Of a stretch of DNA of 64,000 nucleotides, positions 11,297-24,158 are shown piece by piece. Source of the stretch: Circinella umbellata (lineage: Eukaryota; Mucoromycota; Mucoromycetes; Mucorales; Lichtheimiaceae); NCBI GenBank assembly GCA_025093555.1, contig JAIWNF010000003.1:620001-684000 (forward strand), read 5' to 3'. The position numbers were made by a program, and so were the translations under genes. The notes beneath the pieces were generated by a model that made no database searches, had not been told where the DNA came from, and saw only the letters and a program-made list of their open reading frames with translations. The stretch's first letter is position 1. Each line of letters begins with the position of its first letter.

Positions 11297-11925
11297 CACT
11301 AAAAAAGGCGTACAATTAAAAAGGTGTACTTTTTAAAAGAGCGATATGAATAGCAAAAAAGAAGTACACTTTTTCTTATTTCTTTCCTATAACACTCGAA
11401 CCTCAAGCTATCCCTTATTATCTATAAAATTACAGAAATTCTGTAACAGATCCTTATCAGTGTCAGGAAGTGGTAGTGTAGCTACCGAGTTCGACAACGA
11501 AAAGAAAAAGTAATATTCAATCCATCCAAATCACAACCTACGGAACAACTTGTTATCATAAAGTTGGATGGAATTTTTTTTTGGCTTCGCTGTCAATTAT
11601 AAAACTACATGAAGATACGTATCTTCACAGAAATATCTTACTCTAGAAGATATTCTATTTTATTTTTGAGGCAGCTGGTATATACAAGTGTCATAGAAAT
11701 TTATAAAATACAAAATAGATAGAAATGTAATATAATAAACAGAACCGAATGTTATAAAACAAAAAGATATAAACTGAATGACATATGTCAAATTTTTGAA
11801 TCAAAAACTAATCACAAAGATTTATAGCCAAGGCTCACCATAAAAATTAGCAATATTTAACCATAATCTTTTATTAAATATAAAAGCTACGTACTAGAAT
11901 ATAAAGTGCAATGTATGATTTTATG
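11297..11925 (+). repeat. Dispersed repeat, truncated copy of the CACTA-like TIR element at 50134
   Basis: Starts CACTAAAAAAGGCGTAC and is similar over its whole length to 50134-50793 (for example shared 'CCTATAACACTCGAACCTCAA' split by few differences, 'ACAGAAATTCTGTAACAGATCC', and 'AAGCTACGTACTAG'). The copy at 50 kb has about 70 bp extra internally and a right-hand terminal repeat that is absent here. No coding capacity. It lies directly upstream of the pseudogene 8351-11239 and may have cut off that gene's 5' end. Confidence 0.8.
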
Positions 11926-12117
11926 ATTGGGGGAATAGAGAGTACTTTATCAAATCAATTGTTCTTTATGTTATCTAATAAACTGCCTATATTTATACTA
12001 ACATTTAATTTAAGAAATCCTTGGCAAGATATATAACTTCATGTTATATTGTTCTGTCTTCTTTATTATCTTATTCTTGGTTGTGGTATAGATTTCTTGG
12101 ATTGCCAATCCCTTTGT

Positions 12118-12242
12118 TCTATTGCCCAAAATGTTTTTGACACTTTTCTGAAAAAAAAAACTGTGAACTTTGTCAAAAATGCGTAGTCAACGGAGGAAAT
12201 TCTTACAATGGTAGGCTACAAGAATTGCATTATTCTGCTTAT
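12118..12242 (+). other. Possible coding relic, Cys-rich
   Basis: Translates, with one internal TGA, to a Cys-rich stretch with paired cysteines ('CPKCF' ... 'NCELCQKCVVNGGNSYNG'). The CxxC pairs suggest a former zinc-binding segment of a transposon or gene. No start, splice sites or continuation can be assigned. Low confidence. Confidence 0.25.
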
Positions 12243-12423
12243 TGACTATTACTCAATCCGTGTAATCCTAAAACTGACTTTTCTTTACCTTGAAACTACA
12301 AGTATAACCCTTTATTGTATTTCTCCATCTGAAGTTTAATGTAAAACATTAGAATACAATCAGTACTATTCGCAAAATTACGACCACTAAGGCATCTTAG
12401 ACTAGAGATGCTTCAGTGCCTAA

Positions 12424-12669
12424 TACTCTTGGAGTTTAGTAGGCAAGCCAAATATTGCAGAACCTGCTCTGACCGGAGATTCTAGCTGCCGGAAGCGTTG
12501 CTTGGGTATTAGTGACATTGTGGCATCTGATGTATGGTTTTTTTCACTTGGTACAAAGCTAGTAGTTGCTGACTATTGGCAGTTGGCAGCGAAGTCCCTA
12601 GAATGGTTGCCAACCGGGCTAGCGTTGTCATCAACTATTGTTTCTGATCTTTTTAGTGCACCATTATAA
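12424..12669 (+). other. Possible exon or coding relic of about 80 codons
   Basis: Open frame between stops containing 'KPNIAEPALTGDSSCRKRC', 'LGISDIVASDVWFFSLGTK' and 'LVVADYWQLAAKSLEWLP'. Its composition looks coding rather than random in this AT-rich DNA (balanced residues, few Lys/Asn/Phe runs). No family recognised and no neighbouring exon could be joined. It may be a decayed repeat fragment. Confidence 0.3.
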
Positions 12670-14847
12670 ACTAAGCACCTTTTCACAAAGTTGTGCAGGA
12701 AACCCCTTAATTTTCAAACTGACGCAGCTTCAAAAGTCAGCCCTCGTGTTTTTTTTAACTTACTTCTCCAAGTCATATGAGCAAGTTGGTACCTTTTCAA
12801 CAACATCAATTTCTTCCATAGCTTTGAACCCGCAAGTACAAAACGTGTCACCGATAAGAAAACGTTTTCAAAAGCTCAAATCTGATATGAAATAGTTAAA
12901 ATCTAGTCAAACTGGTTTACAATCAACAATGTTTTGTGGTCCATTTTTGGCATCACAAAATGTAATAGAACATTTATATATTTTATATCTTAGTAAAATT
13001 TTAGTATACATTAATTTCATAAATTGATAGTTAAAGACGCTCATTGAGCTTATTAAGTCTTAGGAGTATTATATGTTACTAGGATTTATAGTATAAATAT
13101 TACGTATATAAATTTCTTGTTATTATCAAATATCAATAAGATAATAGGACCTATATCTTTTTACATATATATTTATAGAATTCTTTTATTGTTTTATCAC
13201 TCTCCTTATTTTTCTACTCTATTACTCCTTATCTATATACTAATAGTTATATCTTTTACATTCGTGTAGTTAATAATATATAATGTGGCGATAGAAAAAA
13301 AAAGGCACGGACCATAGTGTTGTTTCTCATTTAACCTCCCAGTTATTAATAACATGTTGTAGTACACATGTTCATTATTATAATCATTAACAAGAGGAAT
13401 TATATTACATATTATATGTAATTATATTATATAGAGAGCACTATTTGGTACATAATAAATATACTTCTTTATCTTCTCATTTTATTTACTTGCTAAATAT
13501 TAAATGTTTTCTAAATCATAAAACTTAAAAATGAAATTAAGTGAAAATAATTATAATACATACATACATTATACATACCAAAAAAGAACGTGCGTAATTA
13601 GTAATTTTTTTTTTTTTTTCGGGTAAGTAATAAGATTTTTTGGTTAGTAAGTTACTAGTAAGTAAATAAAAAAAAAGGACCCTGCATAATATAAAGTTTC
13701 AACATATTTATAAACATACGCACAAGCAAAAAAGAATATATAACTTTTGGGTCAGATTAGAAGAAAACATTTTACCCTTTTATGATCAAACGACCATTCA
13801 AGAACCCTGATTAATGCAAAGCACATGTATAATAATAAGTACATGCGTACGTCATTATATTTCTCCTTTTCTCTTTTATCCCAATTCATCGCCCCCTCCC
13901 CCTTCATTTAATAATATCGATTAAACTTTAGTGAGAAAAATAAAATAAAAGGGGGGGGGTTATTATTGTTTTGTTTTACATGTATTACATAAATCATATA
14001 TATATGAATTACGTATCATTTATTCATACCATACCAGAAAAAAAAACTATTACGTATAATAAATGTTATATTATACTGTAAAGATTTATATACGTAAATT
14101 CTATTTAAAAACATATCATTCATACGTAGATTAATTAAAATAAAATACATGTTGTGATGATCGTGTTACAGATTTATTATATTTATAGAGCAAAAAGCTA
14201 AATAACTTTAATCAATTAATTCGATCACCCAAACATGCTTGTTATAATCCATCAATTCATGCCTTGAAACCTGGTTTTTTTTATTGACAGGTAAAAATAA
14301 ATATCGATTATAATACGTACGTACGTAAAATTATTTTAAATCGAGAAAGAGATATAAGATTCTTGGAGTATATAAAGAGCATCCTGATATTTATACAATG
14401 TACATATATGTATATGTATATGTATATATATAATATGTTTGAGTGTGGTTAATTCATAGTATTATCTCCCCTGTGTATTACTAAATGCTTTGAAATGATC
14501 AAGGGCCAGGAGGGTGGGGGGGAGGATAGATAATTGAAACAAACGCACGATCCTCTTTTGTTTTTGTTTTTTTTTTGGTTCATTATAACATATAAAGAAA
14601 CAAAAAGGTGATAAAATGCATGAAATTTCTTTTACGTATTCTATTAGGAGAATATTATTAAGAAGATGTGTTATATATATATTTATAAGTATAAAACAAT
14701 AGAATTAAAAATAAAGGAGTGGGGGAATATGCGGGGGAAAAAGAAAAATTATTATAGAAACAATAAAGTGACCTATGTATATACCCTTTTTAATGAATAA
14801 AAGAGAAATAGAATGAGATAATACGCACAGAACTTAATGGGAATTCA

Positions 14848-14850
<3 letters not shown>

Positions 14851-14878
<28 letters not shown>
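14851..14878. repeat. (GA)n microsatellite
   Basis: Uninterrupted GA dinucleotide run of about 14 units, followed by a purine-rich tract to about 14950. Confidence 0.9.
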
Positions 14879-14884
<6 letters not shown>

Positions 14885-15444
14885 ATTAAAGGAGAAAGGA
14901 AGGAAGAACAAGAAGAAGAGGAGGAGGAGAAGAAGTGTGGAAGAGGAGAAAATAAACTCCTCGATTGTTTTCAGAATTAGATCTGCAACAAAAAACGATA
15001 TAAATTAAAGTAGGTGGAATAGTTGTTATTATCTTAATGTGCTATGTGCCAATTAAAGCAATAACAAAGACATAAAAAACATTGCAGATCATAATGTGCG
15101 CGGTTATTTACTTTAGGAGGTTAAGTTGGTTTTCCTTTGATCGTTGGGGGGAGAGAAGTTGGAGGGAGCAAAAACTTTTATATGTATATATTTATTGGGG
15201 GGAGGGGAGGAAGAAGAGGGAGAGAAATGAGACACATAAAAAAAAAAAGCATCATAATTTTTTAAAGTGGCATTAGCCCGCGCACAACAAAAAAAGTTGA
15301 ACGGGAGTTGAAGTTCCAAAAAAGATCAGCAATTGTGCAACTACTAACCATGCGTTATGTACGTGCGGACGCTGTGTGTTACCCAAAAATGAAAATCGGC
15401 AATGAACAAAAGGAAATGTAGTTCGTCACTTTTTTTTGGGGGGG

Positions 15445-15447
<3 letters not shown>

Positions 15448-15475
<28 letters not shown>
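15448..15475. repeat. (GA)n microsatellite
   Basis: GA dinucleotide run immediately after a T8-G9 stretch. A second GA array 600 bp from the first. Confidence 0.9.
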
Positions 15476-15481
<6 letters not shown>

Positions 15482-15678
15482 TACTATTTTTGCTATATAA
15501 TAATAATTCACCTTATAAAAATATATTTTATGATGAATTAAGGTGGCAATAAAATAATAAATTTTTCAAATGTGGTTTTTTTTTTATTAAAAACATATGA
15601 TTTAAACACGCGGTTAATACATTTGAAATAATATTTTGTTTGGTAAAAAAAACCATATAACATGTTAATTTTGCTTTG

Positions 15679-15698
15679 AAACGCGCCCGCGCGCGCAC
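15679..15698. repeat. Alternating CG tract
   Basis: A run of alternating C and G with a few A/T (core CGCGCGCGC) in strongly AT-rich surroundings. Prone to Z-DNA; its role is unknown. Confidence 0.7.
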
Positions 15699-16306
15699 GA
15701 CCTCCTTTTTATCTTTCAATAAGAACTTTTTTCACGGACATAATATAATTGTACATAGACTATACTTATATATGATATACACATAGAATATTTTATATAG
15801 ATAGTGATAGAATAGAGTAGAATTACATATAACCTCCCCCTTCTTCTTTTTATTCGCTCCTTAATAACTAACATAAATAAACTTTTTAAACTACAAATGT
15901 CTGACCTCTGGTTTGTTCCCTCATTGTTATTGTTATTATCATTATTTCCTTAATTCATTATAGCAATATATTATTTAGTCTCTCCTTTGACTCTTCTTCT
16001 TCTTTAGTACGAATGTGTCTCTCTCCTTCTCCCCCGGAAAAGTTCCGACCAAAACAAGTAGTGTTATACAAGATTGATCAAAGTAGAAACGATTGACAAG
16101 TAAGGACACACGCATGCTTTTTTGATCGGCAGTTGTACAATATCGGTGAGAGAACAGACAATTGAATTCATTATGTCGTTCTTTACTTAAAACAGTTTAA
16201 AATTTTAGTGTAGGACAAAAAGACTTTGGAAGCGCGAAAAAAAAAAAAAAGAAAAAAAGATTATTATTATGATTATTATTATAGCAGATCGATTGTGCCC
16301 TTATAG

Positions 16307-16362
16307 CTATAATAATAATAATGATGATGACGATGACGATGACGATGGTGATGCTGATGAAT
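16307..16362. repeat. Trinucleotide repeat (AAT)n then (GAY)n
   Basis: AAT triplets pass into imperfect GAT/GAC triplets. Not in a recognisable gene. Confidence 0.8.
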
Positions 16363-17999
16363 GATATATTAGTAATAATAATAGGTGATACATGTTATGC
16401 ATATATAAAGTTTCAGCGTAGTCTAAAAGAGGAGTTATTATTCTTTATGTATAATTATTATTTTAATTGTATAAATTTTTAAGTTTCATCTTCATAATGA
16501 TACTTGAAATGATATTCAAGGCACACACCATGGAAAAAAAAAGGGATCAACAAAAAAAACATCCTTTTTTAAAAAAGAATCATATTCATCGACCAAAAAG
16601 ATTAGTTTTTTTTTTTTTGTATCTTCAACAAGAAATGTTGTTGTCTTTATCAAAATAGGAGTGAATGTTTTTCATATTCTATATTCATGTACCTTAAAGG
16701 AAAAAATAAAAATAAAAAAAAAAGTAATAAGAAGATCTGCTGCTATCAAATTTAATAAACACACTTAACACATTGAACAGCCTGGCGTATTATTTATTTA
16801 TTATTATTATTATTATGTACACCTCTTCTTTCCCCTCATTGTAATAACTCCTTCGATATCCCTTTCTTAAATCCTCTTCCCCCCCTCTCCTCGAATTAAG
16901 CACATTAACCCCCTTACTGCACACATCTTCTATTATCTATTCAATTCGATTACTTTTTTTTTTAAAAAAAAATTAACTTTATAATCCTTAAAATCACATA
17001 TCTTATTTTTAAATCATATACTATTTTATAATGAAAAAATAAAATTCTTTATAAATGATGGATGAAACGATAGATGAATAGGAATGATTTTGGGGGGTGG
17101 GGGAAAATTAGAGATAAAAGAAGAAAAAGGGTTCAAACGCATGCTTTTAACCAGATTCAGACCACACTTTTTTTTTTTTTTTTGGTCGTCTTCCTTCCGT
17201 TAAGAAAAAAAAATGATAAACATACTTTTTTAACTTGATTACATGCCTAAAAAAAATTAAGATCTGTTGTGTGTCTGCGTGGATAAATGTGTGCAATGAT
17301 CCTTTCAAATATTTTTTTTTTGGGGGGGGGAAAGGGAGGAAAGGGGGTTTTATTGATTGTATATATGTGAAGAGAAGAGGGGGGGGAGGTTGAAACATAA
17401 TTATAAGGAGGAAGTGAAAGAAAAAAAAAGAGTGTGGGGGGGAAGGAGGAGGAAACGAAAAAGTGCGTGTGTGCTACAGATGTACATACACACATTATAT
17501 CCAACTATAGAGAGGATAAACATAGGGGTTGTGCACGTACCTTTCTACGCTTGTTTATCGTGTAATCCTTATGCTGCTGCACAAGTGGCTGTCTGATCTG
17601 CCTTTATTTTTTTTATTTTTATTTTTCGGTCCTGTCTATATAAATAAGCTGATCAAATTGACATTTTTTTTCTTTTTTTTTTTTTTGTTTGTTCTTTACC
17701 AGATTTTTTTTTAATCTTTCTTTACTTCTTTTTTTTTATTACTTCTTTGTGTGTTTTATCTAAACTTCATTTATATATATAAACGAACAACTTGTTACAT
17801 ATTTTTATATAATTTTTTTTTTTTGCACGGACACAAAAAAAAACAAAAATAACGTTATAAACAAAAAAAAAAAAAAAAATTCCACGTTTACACAAAGTAC
17901 AACAAACAAATAAAAAAAAAGTCGTCAGTAACAAACAATCAACAGTACATAATACACAGATTATATAACTATCAACTCTCGACATTCTAATTTATCACT

Positions 18000-19281
18000 A
18001 TGGAAATTCTCGAACTTGTACATCAAGAACATGCTCCAACTGAAGAACGACCTTTTGCTTGTTCAGTTATTGGTTGCAATAAAACGTTTGGTAAATAAAA
18101 ATAATATAATTAAAACAACAATAACAACAATAACAATAACAATTGATAATAATAATAAATAAATAGGTCGACGTTCAGATCTTGTACGCCATTCTCGAAT
18201 TCATACAAACGAACGGTAAATATAAATAATATTTATATATAAACAATAAAAAAATAAAAAACAAGTTTTTGTTTTTTATTTTTTTATTTTCATTATTATT
18301 ATTTACAAGATGTATACTTACTTTTTTTATTATTATTTCGTTCTGTTAAATAGACCATTTAAATGCCGAGAACCCGACTGCGGTAAAAGCTTCATTCAGG
18401 TAACATATAATAATATTTTGGGAAAAGTGTAGCGCAGATCCTTACCATGCTTGTCAACCTTTTTTTAGCGTTCCGCCCTAACTGTACATATGCGCACACA
18501 TTCAGGTGAAAGACCGCATGTCTGTGAATATCCTGCCTGTAACAAGAGTTTTAGCGACAGTAGTTCTCTCGCAAGACACAGGTAAATAATTTTTAACTTT
18601 AAAAAAAAAAGATCAGCATAAAAATTTCCCAAAATTGAATTTGACATATATTTTTTTCTACTTCTTATTAACGTGTAAATTATTATTATTTATAGACGTA
18701 CACATACTGGCAAACGACCTTATAGATGTCCATTTGATGATTGTACTAAAAGTTTTGTTAAAAAAACAATGTTGACAAAACATATGAAACATGACCATGC
18801 TACGAATGGAAAACGACCTCAAGTTCAATGGCGTCCATTTATTGAAGAACGTCGAATGGTTCAACAACAACGGGAACATCATCATCATCATCAAATGCAA
18901 CAAGTACAAGTACAGCAACAACAACAAATACAAATACAGCAACAGCAACAGCAAATGCAACAACAACAACAACAACAACCGTGCACTTGTGCAGAATGTT
19001 GGCAACAACAATCACCTCCACCATTGATGGCAACTGCTGAAAGTCCTTATTCTTCTTCAGATGAATATCAGCCTACATCTTTTCCATCATCACCTTCCAG
19101 TGGTTCTTGGTCTCAATGTCCTCCATTGTTACCCATGCCATATCGAAGATCTTCTAGTTTTTCTTCAACATATAGTCAAGATGCTACCGTATTGCCTAGT
19201 TTGTCAACATTTATGTACTATCATGATACCAATGACAAAGATTATAGACGAGATAGCGGCATTTCATTATTTTCAGCATAA
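18000..19281 (+). CDS. C2H2 zinc-finger transcription factor with four tandem fingers
   Basis: Exons 18000-18090, 18167-18215, 18354-18399, 18469-18581 and 18696-19281; 294 residues. Four TFIIIA-type fingers lie in tandem near the N-terminus: 'CSVIGC...H.RIH', 'CREPDC...H.RTH', 'CEYPAC...H.RTH' and 'CPFDDC...H.KHDH', with linkers of the HTGKRP type. All have the CX4C spacing typical of TFIIIA/GLI-like fingers. Introns cut the fingers at several points. The C-terminal half is disordered: a His run, long Gln repeats, a lone 'CTCAEC' motif, then Ser/Pro-rich sequence ending 'DSGISLFSA'. Probably a nuclear DNA-binding regulator; the target is unknown. The start ATG at 18000 is the first in the exon, with a long T/A-rich leader upstream. 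Confidence 0.9.
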
Positions 19282-21001
19282 ATAACAAATTCTCAACATA
19301 CCTTCAAAAAAAAAACGCGTGCGTTTTTTTCTAAAACTTTTAAAGAATAATATATCAATCAACAAAAAAAAAAAAAACCGTAACCATAACAACCAAACAT
19401 TTTCACCATTAGCAACAACAAATTCATCTTCACTCTCATTATTATTGTCACTATCAATATTATGACAAACACAGTTTACCCAGTTAAAAAACAACCAAAA
19501 AAATAACAACTACTACTCATTTACATACACCCAACACTAAATCATTCCACCCCTTCAATAACAACAACAAAAATTCTTATTACAAGTCAATTCAATTGAT
19601 TTTTATTATACCGTATTTCTCCTCTCTTTTCCTTTCTCCTGATTTTTCTTTTTTTTGTTCTTCTCAAGACTTTCTTTCATTTTATTTCAACGACATTCCT
19701 CCAATTTTCTCCTGTTTGATAACCCCCCCATCACTTCTTCATCTTTATCATTATCATACAAAGGAAGAAAAAAGAAAAATCAGATGCTTCTTCTCAATTC
19801 TCTTTTATATCTTCCGTTACTCATCATACAACATTATTCCTTCACGAAAACTGCTTGCGGTGATGCAATGTATTTTTTTTTTTTGTTCTTTACTTCTTTT
19901 ATTCTCTGTTCTTTTTTCTTATGGGCTTTTATTATTCATTTTTAATGCACACATCTCTTTTCTTTTTCTCTTATGAAACAAACTATCATTCTCTCACTCT
20001 TTATATATATACTTTTTTTCTTTCTTTCTATGCCTCATTTATTATTAGTATTTTCATTTCGTACCCCAAACCTTTTTTTTTTAATTCTCTATTCTAATCG
20101 CAAATATTACCTTTTCTTGTCACCACCGCCCTTCAATTTATGTTCGTTTTCTTCTATCGCCCGCACATGTAAATATATTTATTATATACCGTCGTCTTTC
20201 ATGACAAAAAAAAAAAAGAAAAAAAAATACTCTACAAAAAAAATATATCCTTCCCCCCCCCAACCCCTCCACGCCCTTTTTTTTACTTTCTCTCCCCTTC
20301 GCTATTATATACAAACATACATCCCATATTATTCACCCACCCATTCAATTTCTATATCTATTTTTTTTTAATCTATATATTTATAGAGATATAAAAAAAA
20401 TTACAGAAATATAATAGTAATGCATATAATAATCATATTCTTTTTCTTTTCTTTTTTATTATTATTATTTATTTATTTATTCATTATATAATTTTTAAAA
20501 AAATAAAAAAAAAATTAGCCAAAAAAAAAAATGATATATAAATAATTTGTGAAATGGAGGGGGGGGACGAGGTTCCTGCTTTTTTTTTCGATGAATTGAT
20601 TAAATGAATAACGTTTATCATATTATCTTTTATGCAATGGTGTATATATGATAAGTTCGTGGGAAGGGGGAAGGAGGAGAGAAAATTTAGGTATAGATGG
20701 CATGGGTGGTACGCGCTTTCACTAATAATACTAATAGGTTATATATATTCATTTCTGCAGGGTTATATCAATCGTCCTGGGAATTAATAAAAAAAAAACA
20801 ATCGAAGGGGAGGAGGGAAAGAGAATAATGGAGGAGATATATTAAGTAAATGGACAAGAAAAAAAAAGTTATTGAATTTTTCTTTTTTGAGGGGGGAGGA
20901 TGAGAAGCAAAAGAAGAAAGGAGTGTAGTTGAAGATACCGATACGCACTGTCATTATTGTTATTACTATTTATTTTAGATGTATACTAATTATTGAGATG
21001 A
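19282..21001. other. Pyrimidine-rich 3' flank and spacer
   Basis: Between 19500 and 20400 the + strand is dominated by T and C with few stops, so several hydrophobic open frames appear. Their Phe/Ser/Leu-only composition shows they are artefacts. No gene seen up to the minus-strand gene ending at 21002. Confidence 0.6.
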
Positions 21002-23998
21002 TTAAGTATTAGAAAGAAAGTTTTCACTATTATCAACTGATACTAAATCAATTGAAATAACATTGTTATTGTTATTATTTGACTCTTGTTTTAGTTGATA
21101 AGTAGATGATAATCTTGATTCAAGATTTGAATATTCCAAATCTATCAATAATTGTAATTGGGGTTGTAACCTATACAATAACAAATAAATAGGTTTCTTT
21201 TATTAGTCTATCTAAAATTATATATTTGTGTATTCATATTTATGTTTGTGTACTTTAGTTGTTTTAGTTTATCCATTGACTTCTTGGATTTCTGGAAGAT
21301 ATCAATCATCTCTATTACTATATAAATTAAATTACATGTTAGTCATCTTGTTTAGTCAAATAGAATAAATGGATGATATACCTGATGCTTGTTGTATATT
21401 GATGCACTCCTTCTTTTGTTTTTCCATTTGATACTCTTCATCACGTAATAAGACTAGGCTTTTATCCACGCTGTTTTGTCGATCATCTCGGATAGCTTCC
21501 GAATCTATTAGCGTCGATTCAATCGATTGGATCTGACTTCTTGCTTCAGCTGCTAATTGCAATTGTCTCGTTTCTACTGCTAACTTTTTTTGTCGATTCA
21601 AGCTATTTAATTGACTTTTAAGATTTTGAATTGTAGATTCTTGATCTTCTAATCGACATTGTGCAGTATATAATTGATGGCGTTTGGTTTCACTTGATTT
21701 GATTTGATGTGTTACACTATTATGTGCTCTACATGCAATAACCCATTATCAGCATATTAAGGATTTATACTTTTTTTGGTGATTGTGTTCCGATGATCGT
21801 TTCACCTCTCCCCTCCCCCCATATACTAGTTATTAGAAAAATATCTACTAACTGAATCATGGCTTGTTTTTTATTTGCTACAAAATCATCCCTTGACTGT
21901 ATGTATTCTTGAAATATGTTAACAATTGCGTCATGTTCCTCTTGACCTTGTTCTAATTGTTTTGTTGCCATAGTGATTTGCTCTTGTAAAAAATCCAATT
22001 CACTTTTTCCTCTTTCTTCATCTTTGGTATACTGTTCCATTTCACGATATAAACGTTCATCTTCGTGATCTAATTGGGTCTATATTGTATATTAGTATAT
22101 TCAGATCTTATCACTAGAGTCTACTCTACTTATTCATATTCCCTATACCCCAACCACCCATATATATACATATAGAAATCCTCAATCCATCCATCCATTT
22201 ATTATATTTTACCGATTTTTTTTCAATGGTATGTTTTCGTTGTTGTACAAGTAAATGATCATTTTCAAGAGCTTCTTTTTCAGGCATATATTGATTTGTT
22301 GTTTCATGCATTGTAATATCCAATTGATGAATTTCTGCTTCATACTCATCTCGTTTTTGTTGTAATTCACCTAATCGTTCCATTAATTCATCAATTTCCG
22401 TTTGTACAGTTTTCATTTTTAGAGTCACTTCATTTTTTTTGGACCGTTCTTTATGAATTAATTCATCCATTTTATTCTTGAATTCAGTATTAGATTGTTC
22501 CCACATTTCCATATCAAAAGCAATTTCACTAAATATTATTATTATCATACATTATATATTAGTAACTTTTTATATAATAGAGAGAAAGAGAATGTCTGTG
22601 TGGAAAAAATAAACAACTTCATTTGTTCCACTCTTACTCTCATACTATAAACCTCTCTTTACCTTTTTTCTTCATCAAGTTTTCCTCGCTGTTGATTAAT
22701 TTGTTGAAGTTTTTCTTCATATTTACGCTCATTATCAATATGATATTTAAGTAGTTGACGTTCTCGTTCATCCTAAATTATATATATAATCTTATACTAA
22801 GCAATACATTATGTATGATATATATATATATATATAAATACATTGATTCCTCACCCCTCTAACAACGACAGCAAAAAACAAATGAATAACATGAAAATAT
22901 GTATAATCATAATACCTTAGTATGTTTACAAGCATTAGCTAATTTTTTAGCAGCTTCTGTCTCTTTTGCTAACAAATCTGCCAAGGTTCTCCAACAAGTA
23001 TGAATTTGTTGTTCTACTTGTTCTTCTGTATGTCCAAAAACATCCCATAATTTTTCTGTTAATTGAGTTTGTTGTTGTTCAAGAGTTTGTGCTTGTAAAT
23101 AATCCTCTGAATCCATTGCTTCTTTTGTTTTGATTTCGATATCTTTAATTTCTTTTTGCAACTATGATGGATGGGATGATCATCCCATAAATGATTTTTT
23201 TTTTTAATATTGATCTTCCCTAACTTTAGTATCGCCGCAAAAGTTTCCTTACTTGGATCATTTGCTCGTGAATTAATACACGTTTATTATAACAACGTTG
23301 AATCTTGTCTTTTTCACGCTCTTTCTCTGCTTGAATTCGTTTCCATGTGGTTTCTGCAGATAATTGGTTTATTTCTTTTGATTGTTGTTCTTGTTTCTTT
23401 TTATTATTATTTATAATAAGCATGGATTGTTTTGGACTTTGAGGTCGAGGTGTAATACTATTATCATCATCACTATCATTATCATTAATTTCATCTGTTT
23501 CTTTTCCTTGATCGATTTTTAAAAGGTTTACACTATTAGCTGATATAAGAAATATGAATATATATTTATTTGTTATTCTTGCTTGTCTCTTTTTTTTTTC
23601 TATAGTTTTTGTGGATAAAAATATAAAAGCTTACATGGAGTACTAATGAATGAAAATGCGGATTTCTTTACTGGTGAAAATAGTACTGTAGAACTTGTTG
23701 TTATCTTATTATACGGACGTTGCTGTGGTTGTTGCTGAGAAACTGAATTCATTTCTGCATAACGGGAACTACTATCGTTACTATTAGTCCTACTACGAAA
23801 ACTGAAATGGTGTTCTTGTTGTCCTGACGAAGAGAAAGAGGATGGTGATTGATTTACAAAACTTGCGAATTGGTCACTGAAAAAGTCATCGGCTAAAGAT
23901 GCTGATAAGTTATTTTTTTGTCGTTGTTGTCGAACTGATTGTTGGGATGGAGTTGCCTTTAATGGCTTTTCTGTATTCATAAAATGAAATGCTGACAT
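21002..23998 (-). CDS. Large coiled-coil protein with disordered N-terminus, function unknown
   Basis: Nine exons on the minus strand: 23635-23998, 23253-23539, 22916-23161, 22663-22772, 22213-22528, about 21840-22079, 21382 to about 21726, 21254-21311 and 21002-21170; roughly 680-700 residues. The first 130 residues are Ser/Gln/Asn-rich and disordered, followed by an acidic patch (DNDSDDDNS). The rest is almost continuous coiled coil. 'AMDSEDYLQAQTLEQQQ' resembles a UVR-type helical hairpin (a family feature of some fungal coiled-coil proteins), but this is only a resemblance. The tail has an Asn run and ends 'SENFLSNT'. The junction between the sixth and seventh exons is unresolved: no canonical donor/acceptor pair keeps an obviously coiled-coil frame. 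A scaffold or tether role is plausible; I do not recognise an orthologue. Confidence 0.8.
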
Positions 23999-24158
23999 TA
24001 TTTATTTGTTTATATGTAAGGCTGGATATATATATATATATATATGTATAGCTATTATGGTATAGAAAAATAATAGAATAAAAATAAAATCAAGTACAAA
24101 GAAAATAAGAAGAGAGACAGAGAGAATTTTTTTTATTATTGTTACTAATTAAATAAGA

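Larger units (their letters stand above)
12670..17999. other. 5.3-kb gene-poor low-complexity region
   Basis: No convincing gene on either strand. It holds many poly-A/T and poly-G runs, repeated TACGTA/ACGTAC hexamers (for example about 14316-14328), and simple repeats listed separately. Open frames within it are homopolymer artefacts. It ends in the promoter region of the zinc-finger gene at 18000. Confidence 0.6.

Noticed and set aside
18658..19033. Minus-strand Leu/Val-rich open frames (up to 117 codons)
   Set aside because: Antisense shadow of the Gln/His repeats (CAACAACAA) in the zinc-finger gene.
19596..20371. Overlapping hydrophobic + strand open frames of up to 132 codons
   Set aside because: They lie in a T/C-rich tract; composition is almost only Phe, Ser, Leu and Tyr, all three frames are partly open, and there is no family resemblance or splice context.
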